A stretch of DNA of 64,000 nt from Camillea tinctor (lineage: Eukaryota > Ascomycota > Sordariomycetes > Xylariales > Xylariaceae): the NCBI GenBank assembly GCA_022578605.1, contig MU394055.1, positions 686,902-750,901 on the forward strand. The letters are read 5' to 3'. Below are positions 35,662-46,210 of the stretch, piece after piece; position 1 is the first letter of the stretch; each line of letters opens with the position of its first letter. The translations under genes were made by a program, and so were the position numbers. Under the pieces are notes generated by a model. It did no database searches, was not told where the DNA came from, and saw only the letters and a program-made list of their open reading frames with translations.

Positions 35662-36786
35662 ATGCCTCCGAGAACGCGACGTGAGGGCGTGGCTGGCGTG
35701 GCTCGCCTAACAAGAGACCCACACCATGCGCAGGTCAGGGCAGAATATTTCAAAACTCTGACAACGCCAATAGCAGAGGCTTTCTTCGACATTGAATTAT
35801 TCCTCGACAAATACTTTCGAGATGAAAACGGGAATCCGGATCAATCGAAGACTCCCGAGGCGGTGATACTGTCTGGGTTGACTGCTGCCCATAAGCGCAA
35901 GCTAGAGAAAGCTGCAGCTGAAGTGCCAAATCTCATATGTGAAACTCGTGGCTTTGATGAATATGAAGCGTTCTACCTTGGCTGGTCTAAAGAAGCCATA
36001 TTTGAGAGGAGCAGGAATTTCATTCAAGAACTCCAACAGAGGAAGGACAGAGAAATTGAAAGTTTGGACGTCATCCGGGAACAGCAGCATGCCGAAGCAC
36101 ACAGGAGCTATCTGCAGACGTTGGACGGTAAACCCGATGATACCGACTACTCTATCGTGGGTTCCTACACGATAGATTGCCCTAGTATCAACGAAGAATG
36201 GGATGAAAGGGACGAAATGGTACTCAGCATCCAGAAGGCCCAGCGCGGGGGCATTTTTGAGGCCGGGTTTCGCTTTCGCCTTCTTGAGGGCGTGATGATC
36301 CTGTCAACTAATAGGGCCTTGCTGGTTGCCCACCGAAACACGCTCGACAAGACCAAGACTAAAGAAAAGGACTGGGACTGGAACTATCTCCAAGATCCGG
36401 CGCCAACGCAAGAGGATGGGGAGGAGGGTCAAGACAATGACGCCCAGGCAGGGGCTGGGGCTAAGAGGAGGGCCTCGGGCGCTGCTGGGACCAGGGGCAA
36501 AAAGAGAAAGTCCAGTGGTCCGCAGGTTAACCCTCGGAGGTTCTGGCTCATGTGGCAAGGCTTCGAAACGGGAGAAGGTCAGATGCAGTCCGATCACATG
36601 GACAACACGGGGTGCATCGAGTTCTCGGACGATAGATTCACGTCCTTCAGAGGTGAGATGAACTTGAAGTTCGTGTCCGGAGAGCATAAGTTCTCTGGGC
36701 GCAAGTTGTCGGACCAGCCGACGCCGGGACTGACCATGGGTTGGGACAAGTTTGAGAACGAGAATTACGAGTATGTGTATATGTGA
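35662..36786 (+). CDS. Hypothetical protein with nuclear-localisation-like basic tract
   Basis: 374 aa from the ATG before PPRTRREG; upstream in-frame codons read open but look like leader. I do not recognise a named domain. It has a charged helical N-terminal half (FFDIELFLDKYFRDENG, RKLEKAAAEVPNLI), a low-complexity acidic then basic segment about residues 255-300 (EDGEEGQDND, then GAKRRAS and RGKKRKSS, a bipartite NLS pattern), and a conserved-looking C-terminal module RRFWLMWQGFETGEG... TPGLTMGWDKFE. The order suggests a nuclear protein with a small C-terminal folded domain. The function is unknown; coding confidence rests on length, composition and codon use. Confidence 0.7.
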   Translation: MPPRTRREGVAGVARLTRDPHHAQVRAEYFKTLTTPIAEAFFDIELFLDKYFRDENGNPDQSKTPEAVILSGLTAAHKRKLEKAAAEVPNLICETRGFDEYEAFYLGWSKEAIFERSRNFIQELQQRKDREIESLDVIREQQHAEAHRSYLQTLDGKPDDTDYSIVGSYTIDCPSINEEWDERDEMVLSIQKAQRGGIFEAGFRFRLLEGVMILSTNRALLVAHRNTLDKTKTKEKDWDWNYLQDPAPTQEDGEEGQDNDAQAGAGAKRRASGAAGTRGKKRKSSGPQVNPRRFWLMWQGFETGEGQMQSDHMDNTGCIEFSDDRFTSFRGEMNLKFVSGEHKFSGRKLSDQPTPGLTMGWDKFENENYEYVYM

Positions 36787-37357
36787 TGGGGTTGAGAGAG
36801 TTGGTGAGAAAGGAGGGGGGAAAAGGAGAAAGAGAGGGAGAAAAAGATATTAAAAAAAAGAAAAGGAGATAAGCATTTTAAGTAGAGACTTATCTAATAC
36901 AGATAACTGCAACTCTTAACTGGTAGTAGCTGCTTCCATCCATGTAAGAGAACCCAAATAGGTTGGTGCATGCCTCGGGACCACCTTCTACTTGTCGTAT
37001 AAGTGATCTCAATCAGAAGTCACAGGGTGTTCGCGACTGCCTAACCATTAACATTGAGGGTTTAGGTAACCTAGGTTGGATGGATTTGTCATAACTTCAG
37101 AGGCCAGAGGCAGGATCGACTTCGACTTTTCCCAGTTATAAAACCCCTTTCTCTCCACCAACCTCATCCTCCCACTTCTTGACTTCTTCATCTTCTCCCC
37201 CCTTCAACATGCATGAGATCTATTTTCTACACACACCCTCTCTCTCTACAAATTTAAATCATTTCAAAATTTAACCAAAATTTATTTATATTCAATAATA
37301 ATATATTACATCCACTTGTTACTTAATTTGTAGAGAAATCTCGTCCGTAGTCACACT
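36787..37357. other. Intergenic region with purine-rich 3' tract and TATA/pyrimidine promoter
   Basis: A purine-rich run follows the stop of the upstream gene (36790..36870). A TATAAA near 37137 and pyrimidine-rich leader (37140..37255) precede the ATG at 37358 and look like a promoter. A palindrome AACCTAGGTT lies at 37068..37077. Confidence 0.5.
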
Positions 37358-39057
37358 ATGAGCACATTATTCCCTTCCATTCAGACTTTCTACTCGAGAG
37401 AGTTAGCCTCAAGCCCACCGATTGGTAACAATAGCGAACCGTACCATCTAAACACAGGCGATGGATTTACATCTTCCGAAATTGATGCCGTTATTGATCC
37501 CCAATCACGACCTTGGCAGCCCCCTAGATCTTATAAAGCTTGCTCTATCGCTCTCCTCCAAGGCGGTGCGAATAACTATCAAATCTCTGGCCGAATTGTC
37601 AATTTTTCCACCTTTTCGGCATCATCTCCGGGACATATCAGCTATTTTACCCTGGTCGTTAGTGATGGTACCGCCATAATCGTAGTTCGTAAACCACATA
37701 TCCCAGGCTTTATGGCTTGCCTACCCAACAGCACCCATCTACTGACAATACATACTTCCCAGGTTAAACTTTACTATTCAAGCTCGTCCAGCTACCAGTT
37801 TCTTCTAGGTCAACGAGTAACAATATGGGCGACCTATATCGCTGAGAAGACAAGCGCCATTGATCCAATCCCATTTTGCTTTTCAACAACAACCATCCAC
37901 CCCGGGATAAATAGAGCAACGAATATTTATTTCCACACAGATCCTGTGGGGTCAGAGGATGATCGTATGTTACGCCTGCCAATTGAGGCTGATATAAGTC
38001 ATTTCAACGGTCTTCCTGACTTATTTACCCTTAATGTCTTCATCTCCAGCGGGCATGACTTAGGCACGGGGAGAATACTGGTCTGCGTCCGTAGCGTTGG
38101 GCCACGACGCTTAATCCATTCAAAGAAACAGCAGGTGCCCCTGAACCTAATTGAAGTCGGAATTTTTGATGATACAGCCAGTTGTATTCTTAAGCTTTGG
38201 GGAGATAAGATCGCTTCAGCGAAAACGTGGGTGCCTAACAAGACCATTCTCCTTATATCAAAGCCCACTTGTCGTATACCGGCTCATTCTAATCCTCGCC
38301 AAAGCACTGTCTATCCGGAGGTCGGCATTGGCTATAACTCAATAGTGGATGTTGACCCTGACTTCGCCGAGGCCAATTGGTTACGAGGAAAGGTCCAAGA
38401 CATGTCAAAGAAAGGTACTGTGCATATACCTTTCCCTTCGCAAGCGTGGGATATCACCCATGCTATGAAAGGCCCTGGAAGAATACTCTTCACCCTCGGG
38501 GAAATAGAAGACCAAGTCCGCCAACTGGACACCAAATCCGATTTCACCGGAAAGATAAATGTTATTATACGGGAAATAAAATTAATGGAGTATTGGCGTA
38601 AAGGCAAACTATGCTGCACTGAATGGTGAGTCGTATCCGCAAGCTCAACCGCCCTCCTCACCAGACTAACCTAATAAAAACTAATAGCTGCGGCATACCC
38701 CTTTATTCCAATAAGCCAATAGTTTCTTGTAAAAACTGCAACGTTCAGCGGGGACTGTTCTTAAACTCTCGCATTATTGGCACCATGATCGATGAAAGCG
38801 GCACTCTGGCTAGTAGCAAGCTCGTGTGGAATGATGATGCATGGACCCAGCTGTTCTTTGGTAATAAGCTTGAGGAAGAACTGTGCAACGAAGGATTTGG
38901 AATTGATTTGATAGAGAAATCTTGGGAAGATATAACAGTGCTTGATACTAATACCTTAAGGGGTTTAGAAGACCAACTTATCTACTCTCGGGTTACATTA
39001 ACATTTGGCTGGTCTTCTGACCTTGAAAGACTTTGCATCCTAGGGGTTGAATGGTAG
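37358..39057 (+). CDS. OB-fold / zinc-ribbon nucleic-acid-binding protein (RPA1-like)
   Basis: Exons 37358..38625 and 38688..39057 encode 545 aa; the 62 bp intron carries ACTAAC. The protein has repeated beta-rich segments that look like OB folds (ISGRIVNFSTFS... FTLVVSDGTAIIVV; LGQRVTIWATYI; LIEVGIFDDTASCILKLWGDKI). Splicing creates a zinc-ribbon pattern, C-x2-C (CTEC) then C-x2-C (CKNC) about 15 residues later, followed by ESGTLASSKLVWNDDAWTQLF. This is the layout of the DBD-C zinc-ribbon OB fold of replication protein A1. The N-terminus FPSIQTFYSRE contains an Ile-x2-Phe-Tyr pattern like a PCNA-interaction box without the usual Gln. A single-stranded-DNA role is inferred; it is not canonical RPA1. 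Confidence 0.65.
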
Positions 39058-39563
39058 GTCAGCATTTGAACTCATTTCATGAGGAGGGTTCTGCATATAT
39101 CCAAACTTAAGAATTATATGTATTCGATTTAGAAGGAGACGAACTCATCACCTATAGACCGTAGCTGCTCCCACTATAGCTACAAAATACCAAATGAAAC
39201 CTAAGGGGGCTAAACAAAATGTATCAATTTAGGAATTACATGACAAACGCATATCCATTTAAACAGTAAGATTATTATCTACTCTTCTACTCTGTTGGGG
39301 TGTTATCAGCTGCTTTATTATTGTGATGAACATAGGCTTTGCGTTATTCACAAAGCTGCTAAAAGTCATGAATCATATTGTTCTGCGAGGTTACAAAGCT
39401 GATAACTACTCCACGTAGGTATATATAAACCCCTGATCCGCCAATTAGTCTTCCTTCTCATAATCATCACATATCAAGCATCCTCGATAACTTCGTCTGC
39501 AAGATTAGAAATTCGTACTAATATCCGTTTTACTAACCCTATTAAGAAAGCTTCAACACCACC
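39058..39563. other. Intergenic region with TATA element
   Basis: 0.5 kb spacer. ATATATAAAC at 39421..39430 lies about 135 bases before a Kozak-like ACCACCATG at 39564 and may drive the small gene there. Confidence 0.4.
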
Positions 39564-39919
39564 ATGCCTCCCCCTCAAGTTTCTGTTCCTAGTAACTCTA
39601 CTAAAACTAAGGCCAAAAATGATATCGCCAGCATTGCTACTAGCACTCCTACTTCCTCTGGTCGACCTCAAGTTGGATCTTCCACTGTAGGTCTTATTCT
39701 AAGTCCTGCTATAACTGTAGCTGCTACATTCCCTGCCAGATCCAGGTAAATAAAAGTCATTCTTGATATGCACTGCATTCTTTAAGATATTGGTATATTA
39801 TTTGTAGTGTATCTATGGGCTCGCCTCAACTGCGGGTCTTTTCAAGCTTCTTGTGTAATACTATGTCACGGACTATATATGAGCTAATAGTCAAAAAGCT
39901 ATTAGCATTTGCTTTTTAG
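39564..39919 (+). CDS. Small hypothetical gene running into a repeat element
   Basis: An ATG in a strong context (ACCACCATGCC) opens a 61-codon frame rich in Ser/Thr/Pro. A GTAAAT donor (39746) and TTTGTAG acceptor (39807) define a plausible 62 bp intron. Joined exons 39564..39745 and 39808..39919 give 97 aa. The last about 18 codons, from 39864, lie inside a TG...CA repeat element, so the present C-terminus would be supplied by the element. No family is recognised. Composition alone gives weak support. Confidence 0.35.
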
Positions 39920-40011
39920 CTTTACATACTATTAGGTGGTTGTATATAGCTGGTTTAATATAGTCATTGACTGCCAAGAGTATGTCGAGTTCAGTTTACA
40001 GTTCCGTGACA
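39864..40011. mobile_element. 148 bp TGTCACGGA...TCCGTGACA element (solo-LTR- or MITE-like)
   Basis: Ends are inverted copies (TGTCACGGA and TCCGTGACA) with TG...CA termini. Inside is a hairpin GCTAATAG-tcaaaaag-CTATTAGC. The same internal block, with a pairing-preserving change, occurs in the 64 bp element at 48879. No target duplication is seen (TACTA versus ATTCG). Confidence 0.6.
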
Positions 40012-40499
40012 ATTCGTAGTAACATTAGATGTGGATAAAAAAAAAAATAATTCTAGTCCCCTGTGTATTGTAAGGTCAAACTTTGTGCGCATATTGTGAT
40101 TCATAGATAGGTGGTGCTGAAAAGCCAGCCCACGGTGATCATATGAAGAACCAAGCCGAGCCCTGCGCTACAATTCATGATTAAGTTCCATTAGTGTAGT
40201 TAGTAGTATCTAATAACCTAAAGGATGTTCAAGGAATTAAATTTTGACTTTTTCCCTCCCTTAGAGGCTGTAGGTGTAAACTTTTTATCTGACGTTTAAA
40301 GGTGCATCAAACTTATTTTACATTGCTGTGAGGCTTAGGAATAATACGCTCTCCGGCCAACTCGGTAACTATGTCAACATCATGCATCTCTGTCGTTATT
40401 ATAATACAAAGCAGCACAAACTACCATTCGTATCGCAATACTATCTAATTAGATATAGCACGAGGGTATCTGCTGACTCATAATGGCGACAACTTTGTT
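40012..40499. other. Intergenic region
   Basis: 0.5 kb AT-rich spacer with an A-rich run at 40037..40050. Nothing else seen. Confidence 0.5.
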
Positions 40500-43085
40500 T
40501 TATACAAGCTCTATCTCTTCTGAGCCTACGCCTGGTCTGTCAAGGACCTCACCTCTCATGACTCCGTGTACGTATGCTTCGCCTACGAGCTGGTAGCCGC
40601 CACAAGCTTGGGGGCGAAGGATGAACGGAACTTTGGCGCCAGCTAAGATCCACACTTGATCACCGACTTTGAGTTGTCTAGGTCCATTTCCGAGATAGTT
40701 CGCATCTGTCCGGAATACTGTTCTTCTAAAATTCGTCCTTTCATAGCGAGCCATAAAACTCAGTTCATTTGTCGGAAACGGTCGCTCCGTGTCCGTGGAT
40801 TCTTCAGGGCAAATGTGAAGCTTGTCTTCGGCGTGCTGAAAGCGTTGTAAAGTCTCCTTAGCATCCTGAGAAGCACTCGTGCTTCCCTCTTCGCATTTCC
40901 TACGCGCGTCCTCTAGCTGCCACGCCCACTCGCGCCGGAAGATCTGCTCGCAGTGCGGAAGAGCTGGGTTCTGCCGGTCAACATGATCGGCGACCAGCGT
41001 GCGCCACAACGCTTCGACTCTGGATTGAGTGTCAGAAGCCCACTGGTAGATCTCCGGAGTATCAGCGGCGACGAGGGCTGCCTTGCTCGGACAAAATGCT
41101 CCCTGTACCGCTGCAGATATGGTGGATATCTTCCAACCCCGCACTGGGAGCGATGATTGATATAGCTTTGACTCCGGGACCTCCCAAGTCGAGTCACCAG
41201 AAGCTCGCCAGTCTGGCTCATGCAGTGGTGTTATGAAGCTTCCAGTTACGTTTGGTGCTTCCCAGTCCACAACCCACGATGGCATATGCTTCTTCACTCC
41301 GCTATATTCCTCAGAACTTGACAGAAGTCCAAGGTTCTGTTCTGTGAGAAGGAGGTACCAGCTAGCTTCCAGGTACACGTCCTCAACTCGCAACTGGTAT
41401 TTTGGTTCTAGCTCCCGTCGACCTGGATGAGGCTTGGTAGTGTTGTAGCAAGGGCGCTTTGCGAGGTCCAAGAACGCGTATACCTTGTCACGCGGATTGG
41501 TAGCTTTCATAATTCGGGATGTCTTGAACAACTCAATGACTTGCTCGTGCGGGGATGCCGGCTCAATGACAACAACGGGTCCGTTGACTGGACGCTTCGA
41601 ATCATCAGCCTTCCTGAGGTTATCCAAATGGAGTATGGCCATCCCCGACCCTAAATGAGTACCTCCAGCATCCGAGCAGAATAGCTTTTGATGAGATGGG
41701 TTGACTTCTGAAGGGCTGAAGTCAAACGGGGTTTCGATAGTTCTACTAACGCTTTCTGCGAGTTCGAGACCGCGAATCTCTGTAGATGCCGTCTTGTCTA
41801 TGAAAATTACTAGCGAGGTCAAGGAAAGATACATGGCCGCGCTCGTCATTATTCTCCAGTCTGAGATGTTGACATCACCGCAGAAGATCGAGAGCTCGGG
41901 CGGAAAGGCAACCTCTTGGCAGATCCACGCGCGCCGGAACCATGCACGCCGAAAGAATGCGAAGAGACATATGAAGTCCCAAGACCATATGGATGGTAAT
42001 CCGCGGTCTAAAAGCTCGCGTTCGGCCCCCGAGGGACCTAGCTCTCGGAGAGAGTTCCAGTCTCCTTGAAATCTGGCTAGTTGGCGAATCAGCGGGATGG
42101 CAATCCGAGAGAAACCATCCTCTTCTCCAAGCCAGATGTATGCCCCCTGGGACTTGCTATAGATTTCGCCCATCTTTGCCACCTGTACGTTCTTCTCATA
42201 GAAGTCATTTTGGTTTATACAGATTGCATCAATCCAGATCTCTCTTTCTTCTCGGGACTTTGTGTCGAACGAAGCATGGATTGATCCATCCCGCCAGCGA
42301 CAGAGAAATCTATAAAGGTTTTCTGTGACGCGTAGAGGGCTCCTATTGCAGGTGATTGGCACTGTTGTTTGCAACTGGGGATCGTCGAGTTGTGACTGCG
42401 TCCTGCGCCGCTCTTCATCCGTTAGGAATACGTTTAGGGGAGGCCCCCAGGTGTATGAAAGCGTTGTGTATCTCGGGTTGTCGTGCAGATCTACGGTACG
42501 TAGGGTCACATTTATGTCTTTGCTCTGAGTTGGCTTGATGCTAATCAAGCGGATTGAAGATCTTGTAGGCAGCGGCATATCACTATAATCGTAATTTACA
42601 TGATGCTGGGGTGTTGGACCAGATCCGCTTGGTAATGGAGGCAAATTGAATGGCTCCGGCGGACGACATTGTAGGAGGATTTTTTCGGTTTCTTCAATCA
42701 CCTTCATCAATTCTGGATATTTGTCGTAGCCATTGACCTGTAGGGGGATAGGTTGATGTTGGAGCAAGGCAGAATGAAATTTGCTAATATCGTGGTTTAA
42801 AGCTCGTAAAACTTCATTGAGATAAGTCCGAAGTTCCGATCGAAGTTCCGATCGTGCCCCTTCTTGGAATATGTTGCTGTCTGATACAATAAATCTAGCC
42901 TGTTGGACGATATCCAGCACACGCGGTATGATGCACTGAAGCTCGAGCTCCTTTTGAGTCGGTCTGGCATCTGGTTCCGGCGGGGGACCATTTACCTCAG
43001 CGCCTGCAGCATATACAAACGCCCTGTAGAGATAATCTAGTTGTGTAAACAGCTTGTTTGCGAGTACTTCTTGCATAAACGACAT
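40500..43085 (-). CDS. Large HET-domain protein
   Basis: A single exon of 861 aa. The HET domain is canonical: YTTLSYTWG at about residue 206, EIWIDAICINQND near 284, and VAKMGEIYSKSQGAYIWLGEE. It is followed by WFRRAWICQEVAF, NPRDKVYAFLDLA, a YLEASWYLL block and MPSWVVDWE. The C-terminal module ending GDQVWILAGAKVPFILRP...GEAYVHGVMRGE is the usual tail of this HET subfamily. The N-terminal about 200 residues are an unassigned helical region. It includes an in-frame 12 bp tandem duplication at 42829..42852 giving RSELRSELR. The expected role is self/non-self recognition with a cell-death or signalling output. Confidence 0.92.
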   Translation of the reverse strand: MSFMQEVLANKLFTQLDYLYRAFVYAAGAEVNGPPPEPDARPTQKELELQCIIPRVLDIVQQARFIVSDSNIFQEGARSELRSELRTYLNEVLRALNHDISKFHSALLQHQPIPLQVNGYDKYPELMKVIEETEKILLQCRPPEPFNLPPLPSGSGPTPQHHVNYDYSDMPLPTRSSIRLISIKPTQSKDINVTLRTVDLHDNPRYTTLSYTWGPPLNVFLTDEERRRTQSQLDDPQLQTTVPITCNRSPLRVTENLYRFLCRWRDGSIHASFDTKSREEREIWIDAICINQNDFYEKNVQVAKMGEIYSKSQGAYIWLGEEDGFSRIAIPLIRQLARFQGDWNSLRELGPSGAERELLDRGLPSIWSWDFICLFAFFRRAWFRRAWICQEVAFPPELSIFCGDVNISDWRIMTSAAMYLSLTSLVIFIDKTASTEIRGLELAESVSRTIETPFDFSPSEVNPSHQKLFCSDAGGTHLGSGMAILHLDNLRKADDSKRPVNGPVVVIEPASPHEQVIELFKTSRIMKATNPRDKVYAFLDLAKRPCYNTTKPHPGRRELEPKYQLRVEDVYLEASWYLLLTEQNLGLLSSSEEYSGVKKHMPSWVVDWEAPNVTGSFITPLHEPDWRASGDSTWEVPESKLYQSSLPVRGWKISTISAAVQGAFCPSKAALVAADTPEIYQWASDTQSRVEALWRTLVADHVDRQNPALPHCEQIFRREWAWQLEDARRKCEEGSTSASQDAKETLQRFQHAEDKLHICPEESTDTERPFPTNELSFMARYERTNFRRTVFRTDANYLGNGPRQLKVGDQVWILAGAKVPFILRPQACGGYQLVGEAYVHGVMRGEVLDRPGVGSEEIELV

Positions 43086-43265
43086 TGTTGTATAGACTTG
43101 CTGCCGCAGCGTTGGGAACGGATGGGAGAGATGAGGTGTGAAGAAGATCTCGTATTTCTATACCCAATTTGAATTTGAGTATTAAAGACTTCCTTGGACT
43201 TCGTTCAATTAGATGATTAGCTGCTTCTCAGTTCATGTGGGCCTTTCAGCCGCAGTCTATCTAAG

Positions 43266-43638
43266 ATGTTCTACATGTGCCAGCGTGAAAACTGCACACG
43301 CGTGAATGGCTGGTTGTACGCTAATGGCTTAGCTTTACGTGGGCTGTTAAGATGGCATAATGAGCAATTCCACCTGAAGTACACTGGAATAGGAGACTAT
43401 TCCCATCTTCAGCCTTTCGAGGTTTGTAAATATACCAATGATTACATACTGCATTGGGCGTTAGAAGTGACCATACCATTTTTTAAGCCTTATCAAGCTC
43501 AAGTTGAAATTGTTCCCCCTTTTTTTTCAGTTCTGCTTCGCATATGCCAACCCTGAACTAGGATCTCGAATTGGAGTTTTAGGATCCATTGAGATGGCTA
43601 CAGTTATGCAACCCCCCCTCCCCCCAAAGTTGACCTAG
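43266..43638 (+). CDS. Possible small C2H2-like fragment gene
   Basis: A 52-codon opening frame (FYMCQRENCTRVNGWLYA...LLRWHNEQFH) has C-x4-C and H-x4-H pairs like the degenerate zinc fingers of fungal proteins. A GTTTGT donor at 43422 and a strong polypyrimidine CAG acceptor at 43530 would join it to 43531..43638, giving 87 aa. The gene is short, the donor weak and no family firm, so this may be a fragment. Confidence 0.25.
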
Positions 43639-44052
43639 TCCCGTGACTTGGGAGTTTTCTTCCCGACAGCCAACTTAGAAGCGATCTTCTCTTTGGTATC
43701 AGCTGTCCTCGTGCAATGCACGAATTGCCGGTCTACGGGAAAAGAACGGAGGGGTTGCCCCCAAGAAGAGACAAAGTTCCTAGTCCTAGTCTGTTCAGGA
43801 TGAGTTGATGGAATCTCTAGTTTTTGCCATGAAATACAACATTTAAGACTGGGATGGTACGTGGCCGGCGGCCGAACAACTAGTGGATCATGGAACCGGA
43901 GTAAGATCAAGCGGGCCCGGGCCCGGAGGTTTGTTAAGGTAAAGTTAAATACGCTGGTGGGGGTATTATGAATGACATATTATGCTGTCGTCTACCCTGA
44001 ATATCGTCATCCTTCTTAATGCTTTAACTTTTTTTTTGGCTGATTTTCGACT

Positions 44053-45271
44053 TTAACTTCCTTCCGTTACACCCCATCCACGCGTTACAGTCACTTTGCC
44101 TCCGCTTATACAATCAGGACTAGGTGTGCTTTCTGCCTGAACGTTGGTCAGGGGTATGCTGTCATCAAAACCGGCGAATGTATGGTGTAGGGAGCTTGAA
44201 GCAGGTCTAGCTTCGGGATCCTGACGCCTCCCCGAATAGACATACCCTTTCCGACTTCGATCTTTAGAACCCCAGGCTAAAGCTCCTGGGCCGAAAACTT
44301 TCTTTATAGCCGGCTTGATTGTTGGCAGACATGCGTTCACTACACCTAGAGTTGGCTCTATGACGGAATATATGGCGCCAGGTGTAACTGTATAGGTAAA
44401 ATCGTTCAAGTCCCAGGTGTAGGCCCATAGGACTCTCAGGAACGACACGACACAAATTCTGGTTCGCACTTTGTTAGATAACCCCATCTAGCTCGGGTTG
44501 TTCGGAACACTTACAACGCCCCAAGACTAAACATTGCAATAATGCTGATTTTCTTGGACAGGTCCATCTGTAGCCTGAACAGCATGGGCATTGGAAGAGC
44601 CACAACAAAAGCATCAATAACAAGATTTGTTATTCCGGCGATGAGATATGCCAAATTCTGATTATAACATGTGCCTCCAGGAATGGATTTGTCCCAGCTG
44701 TACTGTACCGGCCTACAGAGCAAAAATGTCTCCAGGAATACGGAAAGAAAGTAAGCCACAGTAACCACCATAGTTCCATAGCAAATACGAGCAAATCTTT
44801 TATTCGGAAACAAAGTTATGTAAAGTGACAGGATTGAGAGCTTAACGCAGCTGTTGGCAGCGGCCCATAGTACTTGGCAAGGCACAAATAACTAGACCAG
44901 CGTGACAAATTTAAGCTAATGAGCGAAACTCAGGACGAAGTTATTAGGTCGAACCTTTACGTGTAGTGCAAATATAGCGGGATCTGTTGCCAGGATCTCC
45001 TGCAAATGCACACCTAGTCCGGCTGCGAAGGCGGCTGTTATATTGCGTTAGTTTAGATGTGACTAAGAAGAGTGGTTGCCGTACCCGCAAGGAACGATGC
45101 TACTGCTCCTGATGTGATGACAATGGCAATAATAATCATGTAGTCGCTAAATCGAAGGGGTATCCGTTGAATACGTCTGGACCACATTCTGAGGCCGAAT
45201 GATATAAAGGCGAGGGTAATGGAAATGAACGAAACAACGGCCACCTGGACCGCGCCCAGAGAGAGTGCCAT
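44053..45271 (-). CDS. PTH11/SAT4-like seven-helix membrane protein
   Basis: Exons 45271..45085, 45034..44955, 44891..44515 and 44458..44053 encode 349 aa; the introns are 50, 63 and 56 bp and keep phase. The protein has the layout of the fungal rhodopsin-like/PTH11-related family: ITLAFISFGLRMWSRR after helix 1, GLGVHLQEIL, NSCVKLSILSLYITLFP, a cysteine-bearing loop LLCRPVQYSWDKSIPGGTC, the DAFVVALPMPMLFRLQMDLSKK segment, and WDLNDFTYTVTPGAIYSVIEPTLGVVNACLPTIKP. No CFEM domain precedes it. The C-terminal tail of about 75 residues is cytosolic. These are candidate G-protein-coupled receptors; the ligand is unknown. An alternative start 17 codons upstream is possible. Confidence 0.85.
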
Positions 45272-46210
45272 CTTGGAGATCAAAATTAAGAAAAATGGAA
45301 GACCTGGGCTATGAAGATGCATTCTCTATTGAACCAACTACTTGCTGGTCTTACTACATACATTATAAATAACTTACGATGCAGGTGACACAGCTAGATA
45401 ATCGAAGCTCTGCATGTTTAGGTACCACGATGGGTCCATCTCCTTGGCTTGATCCTTCGGTATACACGGCCATAAGGTTTCGGGTCCGTAAGAGCCAACA
45501 CCTCAAGCGCATCTTACTTAAGACCCAGGTGGTTCATAGTATAACATGAGGATGCTTGGCATTCAAATAAGGCGTCATTGTTAGTTTCAGCATGCACTAG
45601 TAATATAGCGGACCAATATTGACTTTCCCAATTGGAGCAAAAAAAGAAACGCATGGAGGACATCGTACATAAAACACGACATACAGGCAGACTGGCCAAA
45701 AAAAAAGATTCGATATTCCTTAACAATTATTTTATACACTTATCTTCCGGGAGGTGTTAATCACTTTAAAATAATTTCTTCCGAAGTGAACAAGAATGAA
45801 TTCACGTATGCAGAGAAAAATTTAACTGACTTATATCCAAGATTATGTTTTCTTCATTATATGGTTAAGACGCTGCTAGTATGGATAAGGGGGGTAGGTG
45901 GTTAAGTAACTGATGTGCAGATGTCGAGTGTCTTTCGATGTCAGCCTGCCTACCTAGGTAAGTATGCATAGCTTGTTTGCTTCTCTATGTAGTACTAGGT
46001 TGTATTACTACGTGTATAGTGTACACTGCCCCCTCCCTCCCTCTCTCCCCCCCTTCATCCGTTCTCATAGAAAAGCAGAGCCCCAGAGCCCAGAGCCTTA
46101 GTACAGAAGTCTCTTCAGTCTCCGTGTCTTTTAATAACTCGAAAATTTAACCAGCTCCCTGTCTTCTCACCCACGTTATATAGTATTGTTCCTAACCACC
46201 TGGCGTCGAT
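45272..46210. other. Intergenic region with pyrimidine-rich promoter tract
   Basis: 0.9 kb between divergent genes. It contains a perfect TACCTAGGTA palindrome (45951..45960) and a C/T-only tract (46028..46059) shortly before the GMC gene. Confidence 0.5.
46028..46059 (+). promoter_or_regulatory. CT-rich promoter tract
   Basis: Almost pure C and T over about 30 bases ending about 150 bases before the GMC start codon, a common feature of fungal promoters near the transcription start. Confidence 0.4.
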
